Source: Muricea muricata (taxonomy: Eukaryota > Cnidaria > Anthozoa > Malacalcyonacea > Plexauridae). Taken from it: a stretch of DNA of 64,000 nt. The DNA lies in contig OY979728.1 of the NCBI GenBank assembly GCA_963855995.1, positions 186,001-250,000 of the forward strand. The letters run 5' to 3'. Under the pieces are notes generated by a model. The model had not been told where the DNA came from, did not search any database, and saw nothing but the letters and a program-made list of their open reading frames with translations. Position numbers and translations under genes: made by a program. Within the stretch, counting starts at the first letter, position 1, and every line of letters starts with the position of its first letter. This document shows positions 11,988-23,627 of this stretch, piece after piece.

Positions 11988-12226
11988 TGGATACAGACAT
12001 GTATGTTGAGTGCACCAGAATTATTAAAACTACGAGGACAGTAGCAGCACTTGAAGGGCCTCTCATTCATGTGATCCTCCATATGCTTGCCCAGCTCTGT
12101 TCAGATGGTACACACACAATCACAGTACCTGCATGTGCAGTTCTTGCTCGATTTTGAACAGTTATGCAACAGAAATGTTTCACGGTTGTTAAAACATTTG
12201 GCACACTTGGAACAATATGCAGACCC
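11988..12226 (-). pseudogene. C2H2 zinc-finger gene fragment with in-frame stop
   Basis: The minus-strand translation contains a textbook C2H2 finger, FKCCYCPRSFNNSGALNIHV-C-I-H (Cys-x2-Cys-x12-His-x3-His), preceded by a linker-like HMNERP and by a Cys-rich stretch YCSKCAKCFNNRETFLLH typical of tandem finger proteins. A TGA interrupts the frame between the two finger regions (about 12107-12109). C2H2 fingers bind nucleic acid; nothing here tells the target. No start, no other exon and the stop codon together indicate a decayed fragment. Confidence 0.75.
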
Positions 12227-12359
12227 CTCAGATGGCCCCTCATTGTTGGGCAGTTTATACCACTGGTGTACTAACTTTATCCACTTATAGCTTATTATAA
12301 CTTATATAAAATTTTGGATATACTAATCACCTTTGCACTGCCACACTGAATGACATTAG

Positions 12360-12507
12360 ACAATTATTGAATGAGGTCGAGCAGGATATGAGGAATTATT
12401 GAGGTGGAGGTTTGTATTATCCACCAAAGCCAAAGGCTGAGGTAGATAACACAAACCAAGGCCTTAATAATTCGTCTTATCCAGCAAGAACCGAATTCAA
12501 TAATTGT
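12360..12507. mobile_element. 148-bp MITE-like inverted repeat
   Basis: The ends ACAATTATTGAATGAGGTCG (left) and its imperfect reverse complement (right) continue inwards as near-complementary arms. The whole element folds into one hairpin around 12430. Confidence 0.65.
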
Positions 12508-14402
12508 TTTATTATTTTTTGAAAATATTTTAAACTCAGTTTAAATGCTTGCTTTGTAAGTAAGAAGACACTAAAAGTCGCATAAATTATAGCGTGACGT
12601 CATATCTTGCTTCAACATGCGACGAAATGACTCATAATGTTGTATATTTATTTTCAACCCCAAATTTGGGCAACTACCAAGCAGATATGACGATTTCACC
12701 TTTAGCTCTTAACCAATCAAAACTCCTAAAATATTTTCAATAAATAATAATATTTCTTACTGCTATTACCATCAACACCACTGTAAAACACCCACTATCA
12801 ATTACTGTCAATCAAGACCATTATCTCAAATCAGAAAGCATATATATCTATTAAGTTATAGAATTCAAGCTCTAATTCTGCAGTTAATTAATTTTCTTAC
12901 CTTATAACCATACATTTTCTGCTAGTGACAGCTCCAAAATCAACTTCATAAAACATCTTTGGAGAGTGACAATCTTCCTCAAAACATCAAATAGTAATCA
13001 ACCAATTAATAGATTAAAGAGCTGAGGACATATTTTGAGTGAGGCCTGGCTGTGGAAACTAATACCTTCAGTTGCCAATAACGAGTATCAAAGCCAGATC
13101 CAAGGTTTATGACTTGACAATTGTTGTCGGTGAACTCAAGAAACTGCAGTGAGATAGTTTCCATTCCTTTCACATGAGAATAATAACCTGAGGAAAATTA
13201 AGATGACAAATCTGAATCACACATCAACAAACTGCTTCATGGAATATACAAATTAGAACTATATAGTTCTTAGAACTAAGTTCAAGATAGAAAATCAATA
13301 AGACGAATTGGTTGTCCTCTTGGTGCCTGTGCAATCTATCTTGTTTCAAAATATTGAAATATTTCTATCGAGAACAGACAATTCTATCAGCCAATGATAT
13401 GATGTATAGTTAGGAATCAAATTACTAACAAACCTCTGTTAATCTCGGGTGCCTTTCTTTCAACAGTCTTAACAAAATGTTGGATGTACGGTAATCTTGT
13501 CAATATCCCGACTGAACTGAAAATCTGAAAATTATATAGAAAATCTAACCAAGTGGACAATGGAGATCTTGACTCATTCTGGCAACATGAGGTAGACATT
13601 CTCAAAGTCTGTTTTCCTTACAGTTTCCACAAGCAGGGACACAGCTACAGGCTGATAAAAAAATTCTCATAAAGACTAATCACACTCAATGCCCCAAAAA
13701 ACCCCTGAAATATATATAATTATAAAGTTTTTTTAATATAGAGATTGCTTGGGTACTTATGTTGTAGAATGAATGAAAAAATCTGAAATTTAAATGCTTA
13801 CAACCCAGGGGGTGTGTATTCAAACACATTAAAAATGGCTTGTGCACAACATTACTTTTAAGCATTAAAGTTTTGCACACAAGCCATATTTAACTTCCTG
13901 CAAGACTCCAGGTTTTGAAGTTTTAAATTTCTTAATTTTTCTGTTTATTCTACATTATAAGCACACAAACACTCTATTTCAATAAAAAAATCGAGGCATT
14001 TTGCAAAGAAGAGAGCAATTCCAGATTTGTTCAGGCTTTTTCATTCACCCAGTTGAATGTTATTGGCAGAGGGGTGCATATTCATACCATGTTCTGCCTA
14101 AACAAATGCCTTTTGAAATCCGCTGTGATTAGAGTTGACTTCAAAAGACATTCGTGAGCTGGGATGCAAGTGTACACCCCTCCCCAATTAACTCTGTCCT
14201 GTCCCCAATACAATTATGCCCGTGTTGCCTGAACAGTTGCCGGAAACTTGTGCCAAGTCTATAATGTAACATACATCACATTATGTTGTGAAATAATTTG
14301 AAACCTTGCACAAATAACTGAATAAGTCTTCTTTGCAAAAATAGTTTTGCAACTAAAAACAAATTTTAATAAGTTTGCGAAGTTTCATCTATGTTCTATG
14401 GG

Positions 14403-14554
14403 CAGTAGCGAAGCCAGCCTGTCAATTTGGTCATGCTATGCAAATTTAAATCATTATCATTAATCATTTCTTTAGGAATTAATTCCTTATACGGTTTATA
14501 AACACTGAAAAATTTGCATTTGCATGACCAAATGTCAGGCTGGCTTCACCACTG
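14403..14554. mobile_element. hAT-type MITE, 152 bp, with 8-bp target duplication
   Basis: The terminal inverted repeats start CAGTAGCGAAGCCAGCCTG on the left and CAGTGGTGAAGCCAGCCTG reading in from the right. The CAG...CTG ends and the flanking 8-mers TCTATGGG (14395-14402) and TCTATGGA (14555-14562), 7 of 8 identical, are what hAT superfamily insertion produces. The interior is AT-rich and non-coding. Confidence 0.85.
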
Positions 14555-14594
14555 TCTATGGACTATGGGTATCTTGGCTTAGTTTCAGACTTCA

Positions 14595-16336
14595 GTAGCG
14601 TAATGCGGGGCAAAACGAGACACTTAAGGATTTCACTTGCTATAAAAAAGCATGAAAGCAAAATCAAGTACTTTTTTCATAATGAATATGTTAAATAGAC
14701 TCATGACTAGCAATACAGAGAAGAAAAACTCTTTTGGAGACACGGCTGTCGTGTTATGAGAACAAAAACAACAAGTCATTATTGTCTCATTTTGCCCCAG
14801 CATGTGGGACAAAATGAGACAGGCAAATAAAATGCTACAAAAATGTTCAAAAATAAAAAAATTTTTAATCAAATGATTTAACTAAATGTAACAATACATT
14901 AACTATCAGTTTCTTAATATATAAACAAATCACAGGTTGCATTTCAGATGACTACCATGGATTGACAGTTTTCCTGTTACCATAATGTTCAAACAAGGAG
15001 CATTTATCTCACTCCTTGCCTGCAGCAGACTTGGACCAGAACACATCACACACATGACATTTGGTATATCTTGCACATGCTCAGTGTCAGATCTTAGGAA
15101 CATTTTGCAGGTTAGGGTTGGATGACAAAATGTTGATGAAACATCAGAAACCAGTCATAGTCTATTCACTTGTTGGAGAACAGAGGCCAGCAGGGTCTGA
15201 AGCATGGTCGATCAAAGCAGACTTGTTTTTTCTTTCAAGTTCATCACTGGTGGGACAAACTTAACACCACTGACACATGTCACTGAATACAAATAGAATA
15301 ATATTATGGTTGTTCGACCATGTCTACCACTGGTCGCTAACAAGAGACATGCCGCTTTATAACATCTTCGAGACTATAACTGTCACTGACATATGTACAT
15401 TTATTAAACTATTTTCACAACATTTGAGTATTTATAAGCTACTCACAGACAGCTTATTTAACACAGTTGCACCAGTATTATAATACAGTGGACAGGCGTT
15501 TTATTCACACTATATACATCAGTCACAAGTGGTTTTCGAAATGACAGATCAGGGTTGTCCTTTGGGTTGATCGGCAAAAAATCATGACCAATGAGTTTGC
15601 AGCCAAATTTAAAATTGTTGTTAATATTGCTTATTTTGCAGTAAAGTCATATACTAATGACCATTGGTGCAACATTTCTACTGTAGGCAAAATTTCACAC
15701 AACTTGAATTGGATGATGTGTAACTGGTATCACACCAGAATTTGGTGACCTATTTACATGTTACACTGGCAATAAATCCATAAAGAATTGGTGACTTTGC
15801 TTTATTGAGACAACATTAATATTGTGCTGTTGTGCAGAATCATTTAGTAAACACAACAACAGATAACGACAAACGAAAAGGTTCACATAAGTATACAAAC
15901 TTAAAAGGCTGTAGGCTTGTCTCATTTTGCCCCAACTGCCTGAGTGAATTAAAAGTCGTGCAATGCGAAAAATTACAGTCAACATTAACAAAATATACAT
16001 CTGACATGAAAGGGCACATGCTAATGCCTCTTAAATAAATAAGGTTTTATTCGATCGTTACGACCTGCGAGAGAAAAGAAATACTATTTAAAATATAAAA
16101 TAATAATGTACCTTAATTTAACCAGACAGGATCCAATGTCACTCACAAAATTCAGGATAATTCTCGTCAGAAATTAGCCTTTGATTTGTAATAACTTTCA
16201 AAACAAGCCAAGAAGCATCACGAATGAGCCCGCAATTCCTTATTAGGCAAATAGCGGTAGATCACTCGCTATATTCATTTAAGCCAAAATGTCTCATTTA
16301 GCCCCACTGTCTCGTTTTGCCCCGCATTACGCTACC
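14595..16336. mobile_element. 1.74-kb non-autonomous DNA transposon with GGGGCAAAAYGAGACA repeats
   Basis: There is a 28-base exact terminal inverted repeat beginning GTAGCGTAATGCGGGGCAAA (14595) and mirrored at 16309-16336. Shorter copies of the core word GGGGCAAAATGAGACA, in both orientations, lie at about 14783, 14809, 15918 and 16290, as expected of transposase-binding subterminal repeats. No transposase-like frame was found. It lies in the first intron of the LCMT1 relic. Confidence 0.8.
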
Positions 16337-16606
16337 TTGACATGTCTCAAAACCACTAAACTTAATCCAATTGACTAAATAAGTCATCTCTCGTAATAAA
16401 GTGGGGCTTGAGCACTGAACACATGTTTTACAAAATACATTTCAAGTAAAACCCAAACCGAAGAACCAGTAACACATGTTTTTGTGTTACCATTATTAAA
16501 TATGCCATAATATTCTCAAAATTTGTCAACTAATTTTGGATACTACCATCTAACAAAATAGTTGAGGATACCTTTTACAAATAGATGCATCGTCATTCGT
16601 TGCCAT

Positions 16607-17197
16607 AACCGCATCATCGTGCGACTGCATAATAATTTAGTGCAATTTTTTAACTCAAAAGTTCAACACATAATTTCCAAAATTCTCAAATTAAATATTT
16701 TACGATTTCGCTAATTATTCCACGACACGCATCACGAAATATATCAGCATAATCATCCAGTTGATCTGACCGTGAATAAACGGCCTGGAACTAGCCACCA
16801 TTTTGCAATTGCTGTTTTTAATAACTTATAACCTTTATTTTCCTTCATAAAACTTGTTGAAACTTTGTTATTATGTTCAGCAAAGAATATAAAATGGATT
16901 TCTATTTGACAACTAGTGCCAGTACTTTTCAGTGTTTTCAGATCACCTAGATAAGACGAATTCTCGTTCATAATTAAAAACTTTCGCCCCAAAATTTAAA
17001 ACAAAAGGAACAGTCTAGAAAACACATATTGTATTTCAAATCCCTTTTTTAATACTTAACAATGGATACTATTATAGCAGTTAACTTTATTTATATTATT
17101 TGAGGGTTATATACTATACCATCTTTTTTAGTAAATGATGTAACATACATAATCCAGGTGGATCTAGGAGTAACACTTAGCACTTTTAGTGCTAAAA
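16607..17197. other. Intergenic stretch between the LCMT1 relic and the satellite array
   Basis: No gene is recognised. The last ~50 bases (ACACTTAGCACTTTTAGTGCTA) resemble the AAGTGCTAAAACC word of the satellite unit and may be a decayed edge of the array. Confidence 0.35.
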
Positions 17198-17229
17198 AAA
17201 CAAACTTTGACTCAAAAGTATAAAATAGA

Positions 17230-17292
17230 CATCGCCGGGATTCGAACCCCAAACTGCGGCATGGAAGACATTTACCTTGACCACTACGACAC
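17230..17292 (-). repeat. tRNA-Gly(UCC)-like module in the satellite unit (first of ~22)
   Basis: Read on the minus strand the module has a box A (TAGTGGTCAAGG), 37 bases from the start of box A a perfect box B (GGTTCGAATCC), a 5-bp acceptor remnant (TGTCG with CGACG) and a CTTCCAT loop that would present UCC. A T-run follows soon after (CTATTTT). The spacing equals that of real tRNA-Asp/Gly genes, but the anticodon stem does not pair and one T-stem pair is lost, so it is a tRNA-derived pseudogene or SINE head, not a functional tRNA. Repeated at 17937-18000 and every 621-622 bp to about 30353-30417. Confidence 0.75.
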
Positions 17293-20200
17293 AGCACAAC
17301 AATCAACAAGCCGTGTTTGAAAACGGTATTTAACATTGTCGCTTAAAAAAGATAGCATAACCATGGTTAAATGGACCAAGTATTGCTATAAAAGATGGCT
17401 TTGAAAACGGTATTTAACATTGTCGCTTAAAAAAGAGAGCATAACCATGGTGAAATGGACCAAGTGTCGTTATAAAAGATGGCTTTGGACATTTGGCGCC
17501 CTGACAGGATTGGACGTTCTCGTCGCCAACATTAACATCCAATTGACTGCCTTCGCCTAATATCCACCACCCCTGGCCCGAATTCGAACTGTTAGGGGAG
17601 GGTAGAAGCGGCCCCCAGACCATAAGTGCTAAAACCCTGGGATCCCAGATTCGAATTCGACCATCGATAGTATAGAATCACCGTTTGTATATATGTACGT
17701 TAGCCTCTGCTGCTTGCAAAGATTGTGGTGCATTTACACCGCGGAAACGTGACGTACCATCGCGTCACGCTTTTTGCAATACCTGAATTTAAGAGTCTAG
17801 AGGTGCTTAAAAAAATTTTTTTGCATTAATATTATTGTCAATCAACCCCAAAAATAACCCTAACACTAACCCTGACCTTAATTATAAAGAAAAAAACTCA
17901 AAAAAAAAAACTTTGACTCAAAAGTATAAAATAGACGTCGCCGGGATTCGAACCCCAAACTGCGGCATGGAAGACATTTACCTTGACCACTACGACACAG
18001 CACAACAATCAACAAACCGTGTTTGAAAACGGTATTTAACATTGTCGCTTAAAAAAGAGAGCATAACCATGGTGAAATGGACAGAGTATTGTTATAAAAG
18101 ATGGCTTTGGACATTTGGCGCCCTGGCGGAATTGGACGTTGTTGTAGCCAACATTAACGTCCAATTGACTGCCTTCGCCTAGTATCCACCATCCCTGGCC
18201 CGAATTCGAACTGTTAGGGGAGGGTAGAAGCGGCCCCCAGACCATGAGTGCTAAAACCCTGGAATTCCAGATTCGAATTCGACCATCGATAGTATAGAAT
18301 CACCGTTTGTATATATGTACGTTAGCCTCTGCTGCTTGCAAAGATTGTGGTGCATTAACACCGCGGAAACGTGACGTACCATCGCGTCACGCTTTTTGCA
18401 ATACCTGAATTTAAGAGTCTAGAGGTGCTTAAAAAAATTTTTTTGCATTAATATTATTGTCAATCAACCCCAAAAATAACCCTAACACTAACCCTGACCT
18501 TAATTATAAAGAAAAAAACTCAAAAAAAAAAACTTTGACTCAAAAGTATAAAATAGACGTCGCCGGGATTCGAACCCCAAACTGCGGCATGGAAGACATT
18601 TACCTTGACCACTACGACACAGCACAACAATCAACAAACCGTGTTTAAAAACGGTATTTAACATTGTCGCTTAAAAAAGAGAGCATAACCATGGTGAAAT
18701 GGACAGAGTATTGTTATAAAAGATGGCTTTGGACATTTGGCGCCCTGGCGGAATTGGACGTTGTTGTAGCCAACATTAACATCCAATTGACTGCCTTCGC
18801 CTAGTATCCACCATCCCTGGCCCGAATTCGAACTGTTAGGGGAGGGTAGAAGCGGCCCCCAGACCATGAGTGCTAAAACCCTGGAATTCCAGATTCGAAT
18901 TCGACCATCGATAGTATAGAATCACCGTTTGTATATATGTACGTTAGCCTCTGCTGCTTGCAAAGATTGTGGTGCATTAACACCGCGGAAACGTGACGTA
19001 CCATCGCGTCACGCTTTTTGCAATACCTGAATTTAAGAGTCTAGAGGTGCTTAAAAAAATTTTTTTGCATTAATATTATTGTCAATCAACCCCAAAAATA
19101 ACCCTAACACTAACCCTGACCTTAATTATAAAGAAAAAAACTCAAAAAAAAAAACTTTGACTCAAAAGTATAAAATAGACGTCGCCGGGATTCGAACCCC
19201 AAACTGCGGCATGGAAGACATTTACCTTGACCACTACGACACAGCACAACAATCAACAAACCGTGTTTGAAAACGGTATTTAACATTGTCGCTTAAAAAA
19301 GAGAGCATAACCATGGTGAAATGGACCAAGTATTGTTATAAAAGATGGCTTTGGACATTTGGCGCCCTGGCGGAATTGGACGTTGTTGTCGCCAACATTA
19401 ACATCCAATTGACTGCCTTCGCCTTGTATCCACCATCCCTGGCCCGAATTCGAACTGTTAGGGGAGGGTAGAAGCGGCCCCCAGACCATAAGTGCTAAAA
19501 CCCTGGAATTCCAGATTCGAATTCGACCATCGATAGTATAGAATCACCGTTTGTATATATGTACGTTAGCCTCTGCTGCTTGCAAAGATTGTGGTGCATT
19601 AACACCGCGGAAACGTGACGTACCATCGCGTCACGCTTTTTGCAATACCTGAATTTAAGAGTCTAGAGGTGCTTAAAAAAATTTTTTTGCATTAATATTA
19701 TTGTCAATCAACCCCAAAAATAACCCTAACACTAACCCTGACCTTAATTATAAAGAAAAAAACAAAAAAAAAAACTTTGACTCAAAAGTATAAAATAGAC
19801 GTCGCCGGGATTCGAACCCCAAACTGCGGCATGGAAGACATTTACCTTGACCACTACGACACAGCACAACAATCAACAAACCGTGTTTAAAAACGGTATT
19901 TAACATTGTCGCTTAAAAAAGAGAGCATAACCAAGGTGAAATGGACAGAGTATTGTTATAAAAGATGGCTTTGGACATTTGGCGCCCTGGCGGAATTGGA
20001 CGTTGTTGTCGCCAACATTAACATCCAATTGACTGCCTTCGCCTAGTATCCACCATCCCTGGCCCGAATTCGAACTGTTAGGGGAGGGTAGAAGCGGCCC
20101 CCAGACCATAAGTGCTAAAACCCTGGAATTCCAGATTCGAATTCAACCATCGATAGTATAGAATCACCGTTTGTATATATGTACGTTAGCCTCTGCTGCT

Positions 20201-20521
20201 TGCAAAGATTGTGGTGCATTAACACCGCGGAAACGTGACGTACCATCGCGTCACGCTTTTTGCAATACCTGAATTTAAGAGTCTAGAGGTGCTTAAAAAA
20301 ATTTTTTTGCATTAATATTATTGTCAATCAACCCCAAAAATAACCCTAACACTAACCCTGACCTTAATTATAAAGAAAAAAACTCAAAAAAAAAAACTTT
20401 GACTCAAAAGTATAAAATAGACGTCACCGGGATTCGAACCCCAAACTGCGGCATGGAAGACATTTACCTTGACCACTACGACACAGCACAACAATCAACA
20501 AACCGTGTTTGAAAACGGTAT

Positions 20522-23030
20522 TTAACATTGTCGCTTAAAAAAGAGAGCATAACCATGGTGAAATGGACAGAGTATTGTTATAAAAGATGGCTTTGGACAT
20601 TTGGCGCCCTGGCGGAATTGGACGTTGTTGTCGCCAACATTAACATCCAATTGACTGCCTTCGCCTAATATCCACCATCCCTGGCCCGATATCGAACTGT
20701 TAGGGGAGGGTAGAAGCGGCCCCCAGACCATAAGTGCTAAAACCCTGGAATTCCAGATTCGAATTCGACCATCGATAGTATAGAATCACCGTTTGTATAT
20801 ATGTACGTTAGCCTCTGCTGCTTGCAAAGATTGTGGTGCATTAACACCGCGGAAACGTGACGTACCATCGCGTCACGCTTTTTGCAATACCTGAATTTAA
20901 GAGTCTAGAGGTGCTTAAAAAAATTTTTTTGCATTAATATTATTGTCAATCAACCCCAAAAATAACCCTAACACTAACCCTGACCTTAATTATAAAGAAA
21001 AAAACTCAAAAAAACCAACTTTGACTCAAAAGTATAAAATAGACGTCGCCGGGATTCGAACCCCAAACTGCGGCATGGAAGACATTTACCTTGACCACTA
21101 CGACACAGCACAACAATCAACAAACCGTGTTTGAAAACGGTATTTAACATTGTCGCTTAAAAAAGAGAGCATAACCATGGTGAAATGGACAGAGTATTGT
21201 TATAAAAGATGGCTTTGGACATTTGGCGCCCTGGCGGAATTGGACGTTGTTGTCGCCAACATTAACATCCAATTGACTGCATTCGCCTAATATCCACCAT
21301 CCCTTGCCCGAATTCGAACTGTTAGGGGAGGGTAGAAGCGGCTTCCAGACCATGAGTGCTAAAACCCTGGAATTCCAGATTCGAATTCGACCATCGATAG
21401 TATAGAATCACCGTTTGTATATATGTACGTTAGCCTCTGCTGCTTGCAAAGATTGTGGTGCATTAACACCGCGGAAACGTGACGTACCATCGCGTCACGC
21501 TTTTTGCAATACCTGAATTTAAGAGTCTAGAGGTGCTTAAAAAAATTTTTTTGCATTAATATTATTGTCAATCAACCCCAAAAATAACCCTAACACTAAC
21601 CCTGACCTTAATTATAAAGAAAAAAACTCAAAAAAAAAACTTTGACTCAAAAGTATAAAATAGACGTCGCCGGGATTCGAACCCCAAACTGCGGCATGGA
21701 AGACATTTACCTTGACCACTACGACACAGCACAACAATCACCAAACCGTGTTTGAAAACGGTATTTAACATTGTCGCTTAAAAAGAGAGCATAACCATGG
21801 TGAAATTGACCAAGTATTGCTATAAAAGATGGCTTTGGACATTTGGCGCCCTGGCGGAATTGGACGTTGTTGTCGATAACATTAACATCCAATTGACTGC
21901 CTTCGCCTTGTATCCAACATCCCTGGCCCGAATTCGAACTGTTAGGGGAGGGTGGAAGCGGCCCCCAAACCATAAGTGCTAAAACCCTGGAATTCCAGAT
22001 TCGAATTCGACCATCGATAGTATAGAATCACCGTTTGTATATATGTACGTTAGCCTCTGCTGCTTGCAAAGATTGTGGTGCATTAACACCGCGGAAACGT
22101 GACGTACCATCGCGTCACGCTTTTTGCAATACCTGAATTTAAGAGTCTAGAGGTGCTTAAAAAAATTTTTTTGCATTAATATTATTGTCAATCAACCCCA
22201 AAAATAACCCTAACACTAACCCTGACCTTAATTATAAAGAAAAAAACTCAAAAAAAAAAACTTTGACTCAAAAGTATAAAATAGACGTCGCCGGGATGCG
22301 AACCCCAAACTGCGGCATGGAAGACATTCACCTCGACCACTACGACACAGCACAACAATCAACAAATCGTGTTTAAAAACGGTATTTAACATTGTCGCTT
22401 AAAAAAGAGAGCATAACCATGGTGAAATGGACCAAGTATTGTTATAAAAGATGGCTTTGGACATTTGGCACCCTGGCGGAATTGGACGTTGTTGTCGCCA
22501 ACATTAACACCCAATTGACTGCCTTCGCCTTGTATCCACCACCCCTGGCCCGAATTCGAACTGTTAGGGGAGGGTAGAAGCGGCCCCCAGACCATAAGTG
22601 CTAAAACCCTGGAATTCCAGATTCGAATTCGACCATCGATAGTATAGAGTCACCGTTTGTATATATGTACGTTAGCCTCTGCTGCTTGCAAAGATTGTGG
22701 TGCATTAACACCGCGGAAACGTGACGTACCATCGCGTCACGCTTTTTGCAATACCTGAATTTAAGAGTCTAGAGGTGCTTAAAAAAATTTTTTTGCATTA
22801 ATATTATTGTCAATCAACCCCAAAAATAACCCTAACACTAACCCTGAACTTAATTATAAAGAAAAAAACAAAAAAAAAAACTTTGACTCAAAAGTATAAA
22901 ATAGGCGTCGCCGGGATTCGAACCCCAAACTGCGGCATGGAAGACATTTACCTTGACCACTACGACACAGCACAACAATCAACAAACCGTGTTTAAAAAC
23001 GGTATTTAACATTGTCGCTTAAAAAAGAGA
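20522..23030. repeat. Higher-order block: four to five units also present at ~27971-30489
   Basis: A series of rare variants occurs in the same order in both blocks: GATATCGAAC at 20687 and 28136; AAAAAACCAACTTTG near 21010 and 28459; TGTCGATAAC at 21872 and 29321; GGGATGCGAAC at 22293 and 29742; CCTGAACTTAATT near 22845 and 30293; AATAGGCGTC near 22900 and 30350. The offset is 7448-7449 bp, i.e. 12 units. This is a segmental duplication inside the array. Confidence 0.88.
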
Positions 23031-23627
23031 GCATAACCAAGGTGAAATGGACAGAGTATTGTTATAAAAGATGGCTTTGGACATTTGGCGCCCTGGCGGA
23101 ATTGGACGTTGTTGTCGCCAACATTAACGTCCAATTGACTGCCTTCGCCTAGTATCCACCATCCCTGGCCCGAATTCGAACTGTTAGGGGAGGGTAGAAG
23201 CGGCCCCCAGACCATAAGTGCTAAAACCCTGGAATTCCAGATTCGAATTCGACCATCGATAGTATAGAATCACCGTTTGTATATATGTACGTTAGCCTCT
23301 GCTGCTTGCAAAGATTGTGGTGCATTAACACCGCGGAAACGTGACGTACCATCGCGTCACGCTTTTTGCAATACCTGAATTTAAGAGTCTAGAGGTGCTT
23401 AAAAAAATTTTTTTGCATTAATATTATTGTCAATCAACCCCAAAAATAACCCTAACACTAACCCTGACTTTAATTATAAAGAAAAAAACTCAAAAAAAAA
23501 AACTTTGACTCAAAAGTATAAAATAGACGTCGCCGGGATTCGAACCCAAAACTGCGGCATGGAAGACATTTACCTTGACCACTACGACACAGCACAACAA
23601 TCAACAAACCGTGTTTGAAAACGGTAT

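Larger units (their letters stand above)
12901..16606 (-). pseudogene. LCMT1: LCMT1 5' fragment (PP2A leucine carboxyl methyltransferase), pseudogene
   Basis: LCMT1 methylates the C-terminal leucine of the PP2A catalytic subunit using SAM. Four exons on the minus strand: 16572-16606 (MATNDDASICK, like the family's DASLCKRF region), 13434-13524 (SVGY..QD..PYIQHFVKTVERKAPEINR), 13066-13187 (GYYSHVKGMETISLQFLEF..QVINLGSGFDTRYWQLK, containing the SAM-binding LGSGFDT loop) and 12901-12977 (DCHSPKMFYEVDFGAVTSRK). Splice signals and phases agree for exons 3 and 4. Exon 2 carries an in-frame TGA where the family has Trp (GYW) and then a two-base frame change before PYIQHF. No later exons follow on the left, so the C-terminal two thirds is missing. 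The 3 kb first intron houses a hAT MITE and a 1.7 kb DNA element. Confidence 0.88.

Noticed and set aside
17230-17292. Functional tRNA-Gly gene cluster
   Set aside because: The anticodon stem cannot pair and the acceptor stem is only about 5 bp; tRNA-derived but not a tRNA gene.
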